Source of the DNA: Reticulitermes speratus | Lineage: Eukaryota > Arthropoda > Insecta > Blattodea > Rhinotermitidae | Reading direction: 5' to 3' | DNA: 64,000 nucleotides | Assembly (NCBI GenBank): GCA_021186555.1 | Contig: JAJKFL010000042.1 | Location: forward strand, 28,085,521 to 28,149,520 | Shown: piece by piece, positions 9,050 to 20,397 of the stretch | How positions within the stretch are numbered: the stretch's first letter is position 1 | Layout: each line of letters opens with the position of its first letter | Translations under genes and position numbers: made by a program | The notes under the pieces: generated by a model | The model's input: only the letters and a program-made list of their open reading frames with translations | Databases searched by the model: none | Told to the model about the DNA's origin: nothing

Positions 9050-9370
9050 CTAGACCTGATGTCATGGATGAGGCACTGCGCTACAAGCCGGAAGGTCGCG
9101 GGTTTGATTCCCGATTATGTCATTGGAGTTTTTCTTTGACATAATCCTTTCGGTTGCACTATGGCTCTGGGGTCGACTCAGCCTCTAACATAAATAAGTA
9201 CCAGGAATATTTCCTGGGGGATTAAGGCGGCCGATGCGTAGGGCTGACAACCTTACCACCTTCATGTGCCGATTGTCTAGAAATCTGGGAGCCTCAACCT
9301 CCTGGAACCTTAAGGGCCTCTCCAAGCCTACAATTGGATTGCTTTAACTTTTTGCTAGACCTGATCTCAT
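9050..9370 (+). mobile_element. tRNA-derived SINE with 16-bp target duplication
   Basis: The body (about 9066-9354) starts with a tRNA-like head containing TGAGGCACTGCG (A box) and GGGTTTGATTCCC (B box). A unique body follows, ending GATTGCTTTAACTTTTT. Direct flanking copies CTAGACCTGATGTCAT (9050-9065) and CTAGACCTGATCTCAT (9355-9370) differ at one base, the expected target-site duplication. This family differs from the SINE that is frequent elsewhere in the window. Confidence 0.85.
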
Positions 9371-9792
9371 AAACCTAATCAAATACGAGAGGTCCTGTTT
9401 ACGCAAAATCATGTTTCAGCGTGTGATCTGTGTGGATCCAGTATAACATTCCTCGCCCCTGACTTCCCCGATCTCCATAATTGCGTCCAATTTTAATCGA
9501 GTAATGCTCTCTTCGACATATGTAGTTTCAAGTGCTGCTTCTTTAGCTTGTTAAGCACTTGACTAACGTGTAATAAATTTCCCATTTTACATGTTCTATG
9601 GCACTAAATTAATTAATTTTATTTAATCTTTAGTCTTTAGTCTTTAGTGGTGTTTTAACATGTTATCTTTTTAACTATAATTTAAGACTCATGATTTTAA
9701 TTTATGAAACGAATGTTTTATGATCTTGAACAGTGCATAACTTCACAAGTGTCATCAGCAGATCCAGCATTTGAAAAGAACTTTATATAAAA
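9371..9792. other. No gene seen; likely PLE-derived left flank
   Basis: AT-rich non-coding sequence leading into the hammerhead motif at 9793. A small TTTAGTCTTTAGTC triple repeat lies near 9640. Confidence 0.4.
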
Positions 9793-9837
9793 AACCCCTG
9801 ATGATGGCTCATAGGGAGCCGAAACGCGTGTAGGGTT
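9793..9837 (+). ncRNA. Type-I hammerhead ribozyme motif (PLE-type), intact core
   Basis: The order is stem I strand AACCC (9793-9797), core CTGATGA (9798-9804), stem II GGCTC/GAGCC with loop ATAGG (9806-9820), core GAAA, then a short near-palindromic stem III ACGCGTGT. Cleavage position GTA follows, then the stem I return strand GGGTT (9833-9837), fully complementary to AACCC. This is the minimal hammerhead layout described for Penelope-like elements and related retrozymes, where a weak palindromic stem III favours activity as a dimer. Self-cleavage is predicted, not shown. Confidence 0.8.
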
Positions 9838-9839
9838 AA

Positions 9840-11185
9840 ATTATAATAAGGAGCTAATTTGCACCTTTTATTAATTTGTACGTTTTTTTTGTGTATGTCA
9901 AAAATAATTTTATTTAAGTAGTACATTTGATTTTTAAGACCCTGAATGTGGGCTGGTCTGAGTTGTAATTTGGAGCTTTTTTTCTGTTGGTCCACTTCAT
10001 TGCTTACGTGCCTATAGTTATGAGATAAATACTTTATTTCTGATTTTGAAAAACCAGTTATATACGCATTTCGCGCTAAGAGTAAAATGGGTACAAGTTA
10101 ATAGTATGCACCTCAGTGGTGCGCAAATCACGGGCTCTAGTTTGCCGTGGAGACTAAATTTTATGTGGTGGAGCCTAATATTTTCTTGTTCTCAGCCTGG
10201 AAATTATTTCCTATCATCCTTCCGGAAAAATAATATTGAGGTAATTGTTAGGTATGGGAAAATTTTTGCAGCCCTGGTGTACGTAAAACCATAATCTTAT
10301 CTCCTCTTGTAAATTGCTCTGAAACTAGTGTGTTACCATGAAGACGGAACAAAGTTTAAAGACCCTGCTTCTTCGTGGAGGGTGTGAGAGCGGAGGATGC
10401 GTTGGCCTTTAAATGATTAAATGAAACGTTCGAGGCTTTCACATCCGTGAAGATTGTATAGTTTAGATGGTTACCATATAGAAATAATATATAACATAGT
10501 CAATGGGGATAAATAAGAAATAAACTAAACACATACAATACTAATACATAGCAATTATTAATTGGAAACGTATCTATATTAAGTATAATTATCAAGTAAT
10601 GTAATAGGGAAGAAGTCCTATTATTGTCATTGACGTCGTCATTATCAGCATCGCTATAATCCCCAGCATCGTTATCATCATTACCAACCATTATAATATA
10701 AGAGTACTGATGTAACCAATTCATCCGTTAAAGAACCCATTAATATCTGGGTTATTCCAAAATGAAAAGAGTATCAGGACTGTTGCTGTGAAGCGAATCT
10801 GCGGTCAAATACACAAAACCACACAGCATGCGGGAAGCCACAGAACTGTTTCATCTCGGGGACAAATGCTCTGAGGTTTGTGTATGTGCTTTTAGGTGGG
10901 GGAAATATGTAGTTCAAATATTTGTAGTCATATTAATAACGGTAGTCACATTGATGACAGAATACATAAATACTGGCAGTGATGTATTTTTTCTGTCTGA
11001 AATTTACTTTAACGCTTTGGTTCCTATGTTTCAACAGACCGGACCATGGCTGCAACAGATTTTTTGTGTGAATCTTACTGTATACCGAGAAAGTAATATT
11101 TCGCTGAAGTCTAGATTAAGTTATGATGGTGGTGGTGCTCATAGAGGCGGCGATTATAATGATGATATTGATGATGTATCACAGG
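9840..11185. other. No gene seen
   Basis: AT-rich sequence. A 152-codon rightward frame at 10,828-11,286 has a hydrophobic stretch but no recognisable domain and runs into the repeat at 11.2 kb; I treat it as chance. Confidence 0.5.
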
Positions 11186-11189
11186 TATA

Positions 11190-11655
11190 TGTATTAAATC
11201 AGTCACACAACACCAGATTTTATCAATTTTTATTCACTGCTACGTGTTTCAGCTCCAATTGCGAACCATTATCAGGCCTTTCATAAAGGTTGATACAGGA
11301 GAAATTATATACTGCATTATGATGGAGATCTCCCCTTTCACATTAAAAATGCATTATAAATATATGTGAAGTATGAAGGATCGTTAGCGGTGGAGTGCCT
11401 GCATATATATATAAATACCTAATATATGAAGGTTAAAACACTAAAAGCTAGCATGTATATACTTAGACAGCTTTATACATTTGTAATACATTTTTAATGT
11501 GAGAGGGGAGATCTCCATCTTAATGCAGTATATAATTTTTCTTGTATCAACCTTTATAAAAGGCCTGATGATGGCTCGCAATTAGAGACGAATTATGTAG
11601 CCGTGAATAAAAATTTATAAACCTGGTGTTTTGTGTTACTGATTTGATATATATA
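11190..11655. mobile_element. PLE-derived inverted-arm element with two decayed hammerheads
   Basis: A left arm (about 11,190-11,355) and right arm (about 11,490-11,655) are inverted copies at roughly 85-90% by eye, around a 135-bp unmatched middle. Each arm carries a hammerhead-like motif pointing away from the centre. The right one (11,560-11,602) has an intact CTGATGA but a damaged stem II and second core half. The left one (minus, 11,238-11,278) has GAAAC but CTGATAA. No coding sequence is present. Confidence 0.7.
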
Positions 11656-12165
11656 TATGTATATACTTTTGATTTGTTAACACCAAAGGAGATATCTCAT
11701 GTTAAAATTAAAGCCATGGTATAGGAGTTTTCTTGAAAAACCAGTAATTTTTCACATGCTCAAGGAAATCGCTTTCTACAAAACCCGAATATTCACTGCC
11801 GTATTCACAAGGCTCACCACTCGTCCTGTCTATAACCATATGACTCAAGTCTACCCTTTACGCCATCCCTCTTTAAGATTCACTTTAATATCATTTTTCA
11901 GTATTTTCCTAGGTTTTCCAAATGGTCTCTTCCATTTAGGTATTCATTGCTCACAACTGTCTTAACATGATTTGTCTATCATCAACACAATATTAAACCA
12001 TATTGATTTTAAAAATAAAAAAATTACTGAGCACATGTTTATAACCTTCTGTCGTGTGTTGTCACTTCTTATGTTTCTTCCAAATATTTCCATAATCCTC
12101 TTCTGAAATACCATCACTCTTACGTTATTTTCGTGTGAGAGATCACGACAACCACAAAGGAAAGT
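11656..12165. other. No gene seen
   Basis: Starts with a TATATATATATG microsatellite, then AT-rich sequence with short chance frames only. Confidence 0.5.
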
Positions 12166-12167
12166 GG

Positions 12168-12440
12168 TGGGTTTATTTTTAGGCACGTTCCCAAAGTTAC
12201 AAAAAGCTACTATCAGCTTCGTCATGTCCGTCTGAATGTCCTTCCGTCTGTTTGAATGGAACAACTCCACTTCCGCTGGACAGATTTTTTAAACTTATGT
12301 TAGAAGTTTTTATACTAAATTCTGTCAAGAAAATTCAAGTTTGGTTAAAATTGGACAAATATAACAGGCACATTATACGAAGACCTAGGGAAGTTTATGA
12401 TACCTTGCTGAATACTACTTGGGTTGAGAAACGTTTTAGA
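12168..12440 (+). repeat. Interspersed repeat family A, copy 1 (partial)
   Basis: Shares AGTTACAAAAAGCTACTATC, GCTTCGTCATGTCCGTCTG, TGGAACAACTC and a GACAGATTTTTT-AATT run with copies at about 57,105 and 58,583 in the same order and orientation. No coding capacity. Class unknown. Confidence 0.7.
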
Positions 12441-12785
12441 TAAAAACTTAAAGAAGGTCTTACCAGGTTATGCGTGTCAATTATTTTCTTGAAAACCATG
12501 TACTCGTATGTATGAAAAATGTAACCATGATAAGTGGGTCCCTGTCACCACGGCATGGCGCGTCGTCGGGTTGCGGATGAAGGAACGGCCTCCGGATATG
12601 CAGGGTAGCTGCGAAACTTTGAATACGCTGTCGCGGACAGCCGACAAGGGGTGGCCCTCCAGTTTGGGGGTTGGGCGAGGTGCTAACAACTCCCCACCGT
12701 AAAAAATTACCAAGTTACGGATCACTATACAAAGCCTCGGACCTGGATTGATTCTTTGGTACAAATTCAGCAACGGAAAACGAAT

Positions 12786-13530
12786 ATGAGATTTGGAACA
12801 TGGAACGTGAGGAGCCTCTACAAGACAGGGTCACTTATGACAGTGGCCAGGGAATTAGCGACGTATAAATTAGATTTAGTGGATGTACAGGAGGTTAGGT
12901 GGGAAAAAGGAGGCACAGTAAGAACAAGGGTTTATACTTTTTTCAATGGAAAAGGAAATGAAAGTCATCAATTGGGAACAGGTTTCTTTGTACATCAGAG
13001 AATAGTATCAGCAATAAAGAGAGTAGAGTTTGTTAGTGATAGGATGTCATATGTGGTGCTGAGACGTCGTTGGTGTAATATAATTATTCTGAATGTGTAT
13101 GCACCAAATAAGGAGTAAACTGATGACTCAAATGACAGTTTCTATGAGGAATTAGAATGGGTTTTCGATCATTTTCCTAAGTACCATATGAAGATTCTGT
13201 TAGGAGATTTTAATTGAAAATTGGGGAGGGGGGATACTTTCAAACCGACGATCGGGAATGAGAGTTTACATGAAGATAGAAATGATAATGGAGTTAGAGT
13301 TGTAAACTTTGCCACATCAAAAAATCTAGTTGTTAAGAGCACGATGTTCCCGCACCGAAATATTCATAAATATACCTGGACCTCTCCTGGTGGGAAGAAA
13401 CATAATCAGATTGATCATGTATTGCTGTATTGATCATGTATGAGATGGCATTCACGTACACTCGATGTACGATCTTTCAGGGGAGCTGACTGTGATACTG
13501 ATCACTATCTGGTGGTTACAATGTTAGGGA
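12786..13530 (+). pseudogene. RTE endonuclease (EEP) domain
   Basis: Starts at the ATG at 12,786 ([17 protein letters not shown]). Recognisable motifs are [26 protein letters not shown], then after a stop ILLGDFN, TWTSPGGKKHNQIDHVL and finally DCDTDHYLVV near 13,490: the full series of EEP motifs including the catalytic Asp and the terminal His pair region. Stops occur at about 13,117 and 13,215, and a small duplication of TTGATCATGTAT at about 13,411-13,440 shifts the frame. It would nick target DNA for target-primed reverse transcription if intact. Confidence 0.85.
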
Positions 13531-14104
13531 AAGACTGGCGGTAATTAAATAAGCAGCACAGAAATTTGATGCAGAGAGATTTAATCTCAAGAAGCTAAGT
13601 GAACTAGAGATTAGGAAACAGAATCAGATAAAGATCTCAAACAGGTTTGCAGCTTTGGAGAACTTAAATGTTAGTGAGGACATAAATAGGGCTTAGGAAA
13701 CAAAGAGAATATCAAAATCTCAGCTAAAGAGACAGTAGAGCTATAAGAAAGGAAGCACCATAAACCATGGTTTGACGAGGAATTTTCAAAATATTTAGAT
13801 CAAAGGAAGCAGGCTAAAATTCAGTGGTTACAGAATTCAAACTAAAGTAATGTAGGTAAACTGAACAATATAACACGTGAAGCTACTAGACATTTCAGGA
13901 AAAAACAAGGAATATCTTAAAGCTAAAATTAATGAACTTCAAACGAACAGTAAGAACAAGAATATCAGACACTTTTAGAGGGGCATCAGTGACTTCAAGA
14001 AGGAGTACCAGCCCGGAAATAATGTAGTAAAGGATGAGAAGGGTGATCTGGTTGCAGACTCCCACAGCATTTTAGCTAGGTGGAGGAATCATTTTTTTCA
14101 GCTT

Positions 14105-14438
14105 GTTCAGTCCTTGGTGTGTTTGGATGGGGGTTGGCTGCCTTGGGTGCTTGGTTGGCCACCCTGTTTTCCCGTGATGCCTAGCGAGTAGCAGGATGTT
14201 CATGGCGGACATTGGTCTTTTTTCTGCTAGCTAATAGATTACTTTGTATTGGTAGCATCCGATCATAAGTTTCGATGCTAATGTGTTAGAGTTAAAATAT
14301 TATAATTATTATATAGGGAGAACATTACAGTCCACAAAATTAATACACACTTGAAAGTGCATCGTGTTGTATATAAACTGAGCAAGTGTATTTGCGTATG
14401 TTTGGTGTGATACACGTGTCGCTGAGCTACCACAGCTT
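14105..14438. mobile_element. 334-bp insertion splitting the RTE linker
   Basis: The RTE reading is interrupted after TTTTTTTCAGCTT (about 14,098) and resumes at CAGCTTTTGAATTTACATGG (about 14,432), giving a short CAGCTT duplication at both sides. The inserted sequence has no coding capacity and no match elsewhere in the window that I could see. On the minus strand it begins CTGTGGTAGCTCAGCGACACG, which could be a tRNA-like head, so a SINE in reverse is possible. Confidence 0.55.
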
Positions 14439-14439
14439 T

Positions 14440-16028
14440 TGAATTTACATGGGGTTAATGATGTTAGGCAGACTGAAATACGTACAGCAGAGCCACTACT
14501 GCCTGAGCCCAGTGATTCTGAGGTTGAGATTACTATTGAAAAGTTAAAAAGGCACAAATCACCAGGTATTAATCAAATTCCAGCACTGCTGATTAAAGCA
14601 GGAGGTAGGACAATTCGTTCTGAGATCCATAACCTTATTAATTCTATTTGGAAGAAAGAGGAATTGCCTGTGCAGTGGAAGGAGTCAAACATTTTACCTA
14701 TTTATAGGAAGGGTTATAAAACAGATTGCAGTAATTATCGAGGTATATCACTTTTGTTAACCAAATACAAAATTCTATCCAACACCCTTCTGTCAATGTT
14801 AACTTCATATGCAGAGGAAATTATTGGGGAGCATCAGTGTAGATTTAGACGTAAGAGATCGACTATTGATCATATATTCTGCATTCGTCAAATACTTGAG
14901 AAAAAATGGGAATACAATGAGGCAGTGAATCAGCTACTTACAGACTTCAAGAAAGCCCATGATTCAGTTAGGAGGGAGGTCGTTTATAATATTCTCATTG
15001 AATTTGGTATCCCTATGAAAGTAGTAAGGCTCGTGAAAATGTGTCTAAATGAAACCTATAGCAGAGTCCGAGTAGGCAAACACTTGTCTAACACATTTCC
15101 TATTAAGAATGGTTTGAACCAAGGAGATGCTTTATAGCCATTTCTTTTCAACTTTGCTTTGGAATATGCCATTAGGAGGGTTCAGGCAAACCAGGAGGGT
15201 TTGAAATTAAATGGTACACATCAGCTTCTAGTTTATGCTGATGATGTTAATATACTTGGCAGAAACGTACATGCTATAAAGAAAAACACAGAAGCTTTGG
15301 TAGTCGCTATTAAGAAGATTGGTCTAGAAGTAAATGCTGAGAAAACTAAGCACATGGTCAGGTCTCGCAATCAGAAGGCAGGTCAAAATCACAACATAAA
15401 GTTAGATAATAAATCCATTGAAGCGTGGAACAGTTCAAATATTTGGGAACAACCCTAACAAATCGAAATTCCATTCAGGAAGAAATTAAGAGCAGATTGA
15501 AATCGGGTAATGCTTGTTATCATTCGGTGCAGGATCTTCTGTCTTCCAGTTTGCTATCCAAAAATACAAAGATTAAGATATACAGAACTATAATTTTGCC
15601 TGTTGTGTATGGGTGTGAGACTTTGTCTCTCACACTCAGGGAGGAACATAGGTTGAGGGTGTACGAGAATAGGATGCTGAGGAGGATATTTGGGCCTACG
15701 AGGGACGAGGTAACAAGGGAGTGGAGAAGACTACATAACAAGGAACGTAATGATCTGCACTCATCACCAAATAATATGCGGGTGATCAAATCAAGAAAAA
15801 TGAAGTGAGCGGGGCATGTAGCACGTATGGGGAGGGGTGCATACAGGATTTTTGTGGGGAGACCTGAGGGAAGGAGAGCACTTGGAAGACCCAGGCATAT
15901 ATGGGAGGATAATATTAAAATGTATTTTCAAGAAGTGGAATGGGGGCATGGACTTAATTGATATGGCTCAGGATAGGGACAGGTGGCGGGCTCTTGTGAG
16001 TGCGGTAATGAACTTTCGTGTTCCATAA
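14440..16028 (+). pseudogene. RTE reverse transcriptase and C-terminal region
   Basis: In order: KLKRHKSPGINQIPALLIKAGG (start of the RT domain), NYRGISLLLTKYKILSN, the palm segment LLTDFKKAHDSV, NGLNQGDAL (conserved NGLxQGD turn) followed by a stop, then VYADDVNIL with the YADD catalytic motif near 15,235, [16 protein letters not shown], and the C-terminal GCETLSLTLREE, RRIFGP and AGHVARMG. There are frameshifts near 15,425 and 15,810 and stops at 15,136 and 15,806. The active-site aspartates survive but the protein is broken in several places. Confidence 0.9.
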
Positions 16029-16103
16029 AACGTGGGGAATTTCTTGACTAGCTGACGACCTGTTAGCTTCTCAAGAAGGACTCTGCTCCATGGAGTTAGT
16101 TAG

Positions 16104-16655
16104 CATATTAAATGTAATGGTAATATTTAATATCTACGTATTTTTTAAGGAATATGAAATTTGATAGTAAATTGGTTATCAACATTCTTACAAATGAAAT
16201 ACGCCGTATTATGTAAGTTAGCAATTACAAAACATTTGGAGTGGGTGCGAATTTGACGTTACGTTTGATCGAAAAATGTAACACAGATGTGATCAACGTA
16301 GACATACCATAAAATGTAATTTCTTGAAAAATATATAACCTAATAGCATCCTATTATATATATGGAATGTACAACAATGAACAATAAAGAAAGTGTGACG
16401 ACAGTGGAGTAAATGGTATGTCCATCTGAGAAGGGTGTAGTAAAACAGTGTCCTCAATGTCACGTTGTACATGTATTTCTTGTCTTGTTTTCTGTTGTGA
16501 TATCCATGTTTCTGCCAGTGTTTTGTCGTACAGAGAGATGTCCGTTATGGCCCGTTAATTTCCGTTTTTCTCATAAAAAACGACGGCCATATTTCTTCAG
16601 CCTATGACACGATTATTATTATTACTATTATTGTAATTATTATTATTATTATTAA
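16104..16655. other. No gene seen
   Basis: AT-rich sequence ending in an ATT-type microsatellite (about 16,612-16,655). Confidence 0.55.
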
Positions 16656-16656
16656 T

Positions 16657-16935
16657 GTAACGTCCCCTCACATCCCATGAAGATATAATGGGGAGTACAG
16701 GTACAACTCCACTCTTCCTGTACCTAGGTGCAGGATGAAGTTGAATAGTTTGCTTTCAGCCCCGTCCGATTTACTCCCGAAAGAGAAGCTTCCATCACCC
16801 AATGGGTAGGAAGCGGAATGAGACGTAATGGAGAAGAGAAAGTTCTCTTTTCCCTGCCTGCAGTCGAGTAACGAATCTTCCTCTCTCTGCAGTGTAGTTA
16901 CTATACCGACTGTGCTATTTCGGGTGAAAAACAAC
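16657..16935 (-). repeat. tRNA-derived SINE, main family, reverse orientation
   Basis: The minus strand starts with a tRNA-like head (ACCCGAAATAGCACAGTCGG) and continues to the tail near 16,660. The diagnostic line ATAATGGGGAGTACAGGTACAACTCCACTCTTCC corresponds to the tail of the family copies at 20.2, 24.1 and 30.7 kb. It has diverged strongly. Confidence 0.6.
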
Positions 16936-17569
16936 GATGACAAAGCCACTGTGCTACTAAGAGGAAATGTAAGAATGCCAAAGTAAGGACATTACTCTTG
17001 TACAAGGAAAAACAAAATTATCAGAAAATTTGCCATTTATATATAAGGTTGGACATACCTGCGCTTCTATAGTACGTAGAAATTACAATAAAGCAGGCAT
17101 AAATTTACACTAAATTAAATCGAAAGCGCTGAAATTTTCCTCTAATGCTAACTCCAAACACTTGTCATTTCCTCTGTGATAGTGAATGATTTTGTGTTTG
17201 GTATTTTTTCCCAAGCTCTCTGCCTCCATGCCAGTCTCTCTCTTCACTGTAAATACTCAAACCAATGACATGAATGGCGAAGAAAAGAGCGACTAGAACT
17301 TAGCTTAGAAGAATCTTAAAGACAAAATATTTAAATGGATTTCAGCCATGACTCAGTAATGTTAATTTTTTCAATTTAGATTTATGTTTTCAAGAAACCT
17401 AAAGCTCTGAAATTTTTGTCAGATGACACGTTTAGTTGAGTATTTTGTGTACCTTCAGTTTTATTTTACAGTGACATAATTCTAGATACATTTTTAATAA
17501 CAATTTTAAAATTCAGGTTTCCTTTCTTCTAGGATATCTCTCCACGTCACTGGGCGTTCGGTTACGGAC

Positions 17570-17945
17570 GTTTTGAGATATTTTGATATATTTTGCATTT
17601 TGTATTTTTAATTATTCTTTACTTTTTATACTTTGATTATCCATTATTTTTATTTTTATTTTGTACTTTTTGTTCTTATTCTATTTTTATTATTTGTTCA
17701 ATTTGATTTATTTTTGTACTTTTTAGTTATGATTTTTATTTCATTTTATTTTTGTTTTTTATTTTCTTTTACAATATTTTTAACTTTTTCATTTTAATTA
17801 TTTCTTCAATCTTATTTTAATTTCTTTCCATTTTTACTTTCTTTTATGATTATGTTCTTATATTTTATTTTTATTCCTCATTGTTTTACTTCTACTTTTA
17901 TTATTTTAATTTGTTTATTTATTTTACGATTTCCATTATTATTAG
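17570..17945. repeat. T-rich low-complexity tract
   Basis: About 370 bp made largely of TTTTATTTTTATT-like words on the plus strand, without a fixed period. The 16,936-17,569 stretch before it shows nothing recognisable. Confidence 0.85.
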
Positions 17946-19295
17946 TACTGTAACGGTCTCTGACACTCAATAGTCCCACTATTGATATCAGGGCCCGTTT
18001 GGTATACGTAGCTAAGCAGTTCTACAAACTGCTGATGGTAATGCTGCCACCAGCTGATAACACAGTACCAGCAACAATAATCCTCCTGATATATATATGG
18101 GATATAATAAACACGAACACCAAATTTAACACAAATAACACACAAATTTATTAATAAAAACAAAACAAACACTAAATCACAATAAAAACCCCAATTAAAT
18201 AACCAAATAAAATAACCCAAATAATTACCTCAATAGCAATTACTACTCTTTACTAAAATTTCCAAATATTTAACTTTCCCTCAAAAGTTATTAATATCTC
18301 AATAAACCCAAATTAATCTTTCAGTAAACTAATCTAAATCCCTTGAAGTTACATTCCCTGTATTTACTTTGGATTCACACACTTTACATTGTAACATAAT
18401 ATCCATATTAAAATGATTTTGTTTCCTTCTCTACTTGCATATAATAGGCTGTTCTTACATACCTTGTATCCAAATTAATCCAAGTAAAATAATGTAACCA
18501 ACTTATCTGTTGAATTTAATTCTGGCAGTAGCAACCCTGTTTGCACTCATAAATTACACTTTTATTTCTGGCTGGTTAAACTTCACTCGGTTTCACTTTT
18601 GTGCCTAATTTATCTTTACACTCAAACCGTTGTTTCACCATCACAGTTACCAAACATTTTCTATCATTTTCAATAAAAATGACCTAAGCTCCTTTTATGT
18701 GTTCACTTAAATGTTTCCAAACAAATACATTTCGTGCATCTTTTCTCTTTATCACCACTTTTCACTTTTGTATAGTTAGTAAACAACTAACGTTTCTTTG
18801 TTTATAATAAATTTCACATGTTATAATTTCAAATGCTCCTGACCAAAGACTGACGCCAAAGACGCTCTCCCATTGTCTTCACCCCTATATACTACCTGCG
18901 AAACCGCTCCCAAAGATGGCTACTTCCAAGCTCTCTCCACACTCTTGACCAATCATAACTTGTCATTTCAGTTGCTATGCACTATTAACTGCCAATCAGA
19001 ACTCTATTGCATATCTACAGTTCTAGGAATATTTTGCACACGGCCCAAATCCCGTGACGAATCTGTTCTGCTTGCAGTGGACTGCAACGCTATGATTCGA
19101 CTCAATGGAAAGTTGCATCATCAATATGCAATACATAGGTTCTCATTAATTCTATGCAAAATCATCTTAACTAAACATAATCAATTCGAAAAATATTTCC
19201 CCATATTATCAATATTCATTACAGTACATTCGATTATTCGGTTTACTTCCGTTCACTGTTATTGCTGTATTCCATATATTTTTTCTCATAATTCT
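17946..19295. other. No gene seen
   Basis: The minus-strand composition switches at about 18,100-18,250 to an A/C-rich tract (AACAAA, AATAAC repeats). CCAATCA occurs at about 18,949-18,956 and ACCCCTATATACTACC at 18,882. It could be an unrecognised LTR, but no partner copy or polypurine tract was found. The rightward 179-codon frame starting at 18,873 has no recognised motif. Confidence 0.35.
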
Positions 19296-19810
19296 CATCC
19301 TTCCCCAAAGTTAGCACTTGGCCATACTGAGACCGGTTCTCGCCCAGGTATCCCAGTAGACACTTTACGCGTCTCTCTTCCACCCCCCCCCCTCCCTCGC
19401 GCTCTGTTTTGATTCTTTATTCTTGTAATTTATTCATTTTAATTTTTAATTTTTACTGTTGGTTTATTTGTATTTTATTTATCTAGATTTATCCTTATAT
19501 TTTCCCCAGTTACTGTTACTCTATTCCATATACAGTATTTGTTTCCAGCTGTCTTAGCTGTTTGCATTCCCGGTATTCCCAGCAGCTTTACGTTTTTTTA
19601 TCCACCCCTTTCTCATCCTGGTTCTACCCTATTGACTGTCATCACATCATACGTATTTCTACCCCGCCGTACTTTCCAGAATCTACGTTATATGCTGGTT
19701 TTCTTTCCTATTCGGACTCTTGACCCTTGAAAATGGGACCGATACGTTGTCCCGAAACGTCAGTAAAAAATTACCTCACGAAGCTGCGTAAAACCCCAGA
19801 AGACAGCAGA
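19296..19810 (+). repeat. Interspersed repeat family C with decayed hammerhead-like core, copy 1
   Basis: About 500 bp almost identical in order to the reverse complement of 27,835-28,340. It contains GAGACCGGTTCTCGCCCAGG, a C-rich run, GTCTTAGCTGTTTGCATTCC and CGGACTCTTGACCC. It ends with GGGACCGATACGTTGTCCCGAAACGTC, a stem II-like GGGAC/GTCCC hairpin followed by GAAAC, as in the hammerhead motifs here; the CTGANGA half is lost (CTTGAAAA). Probably a PLE terminal repeat. Confidence 0.65.
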
Positions 19811-20194
19811 TTTTATCAACATCGGTGCAGAAGCCTGAAATCAAGAAAAAAAATCGATACATATCTACGAGAATACATAGGGTTCCATCCCGGATAAAGG
19901 TAAGTTGTTCTAACGTACTTAATTATTAGCAGGTCTATGTCTGGAACTGTGCCATCTGAATGATAAAGAAGCCAGTGCATTTACTGTTCTGCCGAAAAAA
20001 GAGTATTTAAAAAGTGGGAAAAAATTTTTAGTACGAAAAACGTAGTTTGATAATTACAAACTTGAAGGTAAAAATAAATTATTCCTGTTGAATTCTCTCT
20101 GAATTCTACTCTTTTTTCACTGAACGTTGGACACAGTAAAATCATAATGGTAGTCTGTGCGATAACGGTAGTAAAGATTGCATGCGCTAGTTGC

Positions 20195-20397
20195 GGGTTG
20201 TAAAAGGTAAAGTAAATTTCACCCTAGAACAGGCCACGAAGGCCCAGAGGGGGAGCAGAGGTATAGCTCTACTCTTTCTTTAACTTTGGCGCTAGATGGG
20301 GTGGTTAGTCAACTCCACGCCCCGGCCGCTTTACCCCCGGGAATGACCCGGTACCCATTACACAGAAGTCTGGGTAGGTCCCAGGGCCGGTCTGGAC
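20195..20397 (-). repeat. tRNA-derived SINE, main family, 3' part, reverse orientation
   Basis: The plus strand reads tail to head: AGGTAAAGTAAATTTCACCC, AGGCCCAGAGGGGGAGCAGA, GCTCTACTCTTTCTTTAAC, GCGCTAGATGGGG, then GACCCGGTACCCATTACACA and GGTCTGGAC. It stops exactly where the 3' end of a LINE begins (20,398), so the LINE inserted into it or replaced its head. Confidence 0.8.

Larger units (their letters stand above)
12525..16103 (+). mobile_element. Near full-length, decayed RTE-type non-LTR retrotransposon
   Basis: The 5' end (CCATGATAAGTGGGTCCCTG) is homologous to the start of the derivative at 30,781. The 3' end (TCTCAAGAAGGACTCTGCTCC then GGAGTTAGTTAG) is shared with copies at 31,186 and 37,523. 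The order is 5' UTR, endonuclease, linker, a foreign insertion at 14,105-14,438, reverse transcriptase, C-terminal region, and a short GTTA tail. Numerous stops and frameshifts make it inactive. RTE elements usually have one main ORF with an EEP endonuclease and RT and end in a simple repeat, as seen here. Confidence 0.9.

Noticed and set aside
10828-11286. 152-codon rightward frame with a hydrophobic segment
   Set aside because: No known domain, and its end lies within an inverted PLE-derived repeat.
17946-18900. Candidate solo LTR with TATA-like and CCAAT-like words
   Set aside because: No matching copy in the window, no polypurine tract or primer-binding site at either edge.
18873-19412. 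179-codon rightward frame
   Set aside because: No motif; the last third lies in interspersed repeat family C with a C-run.
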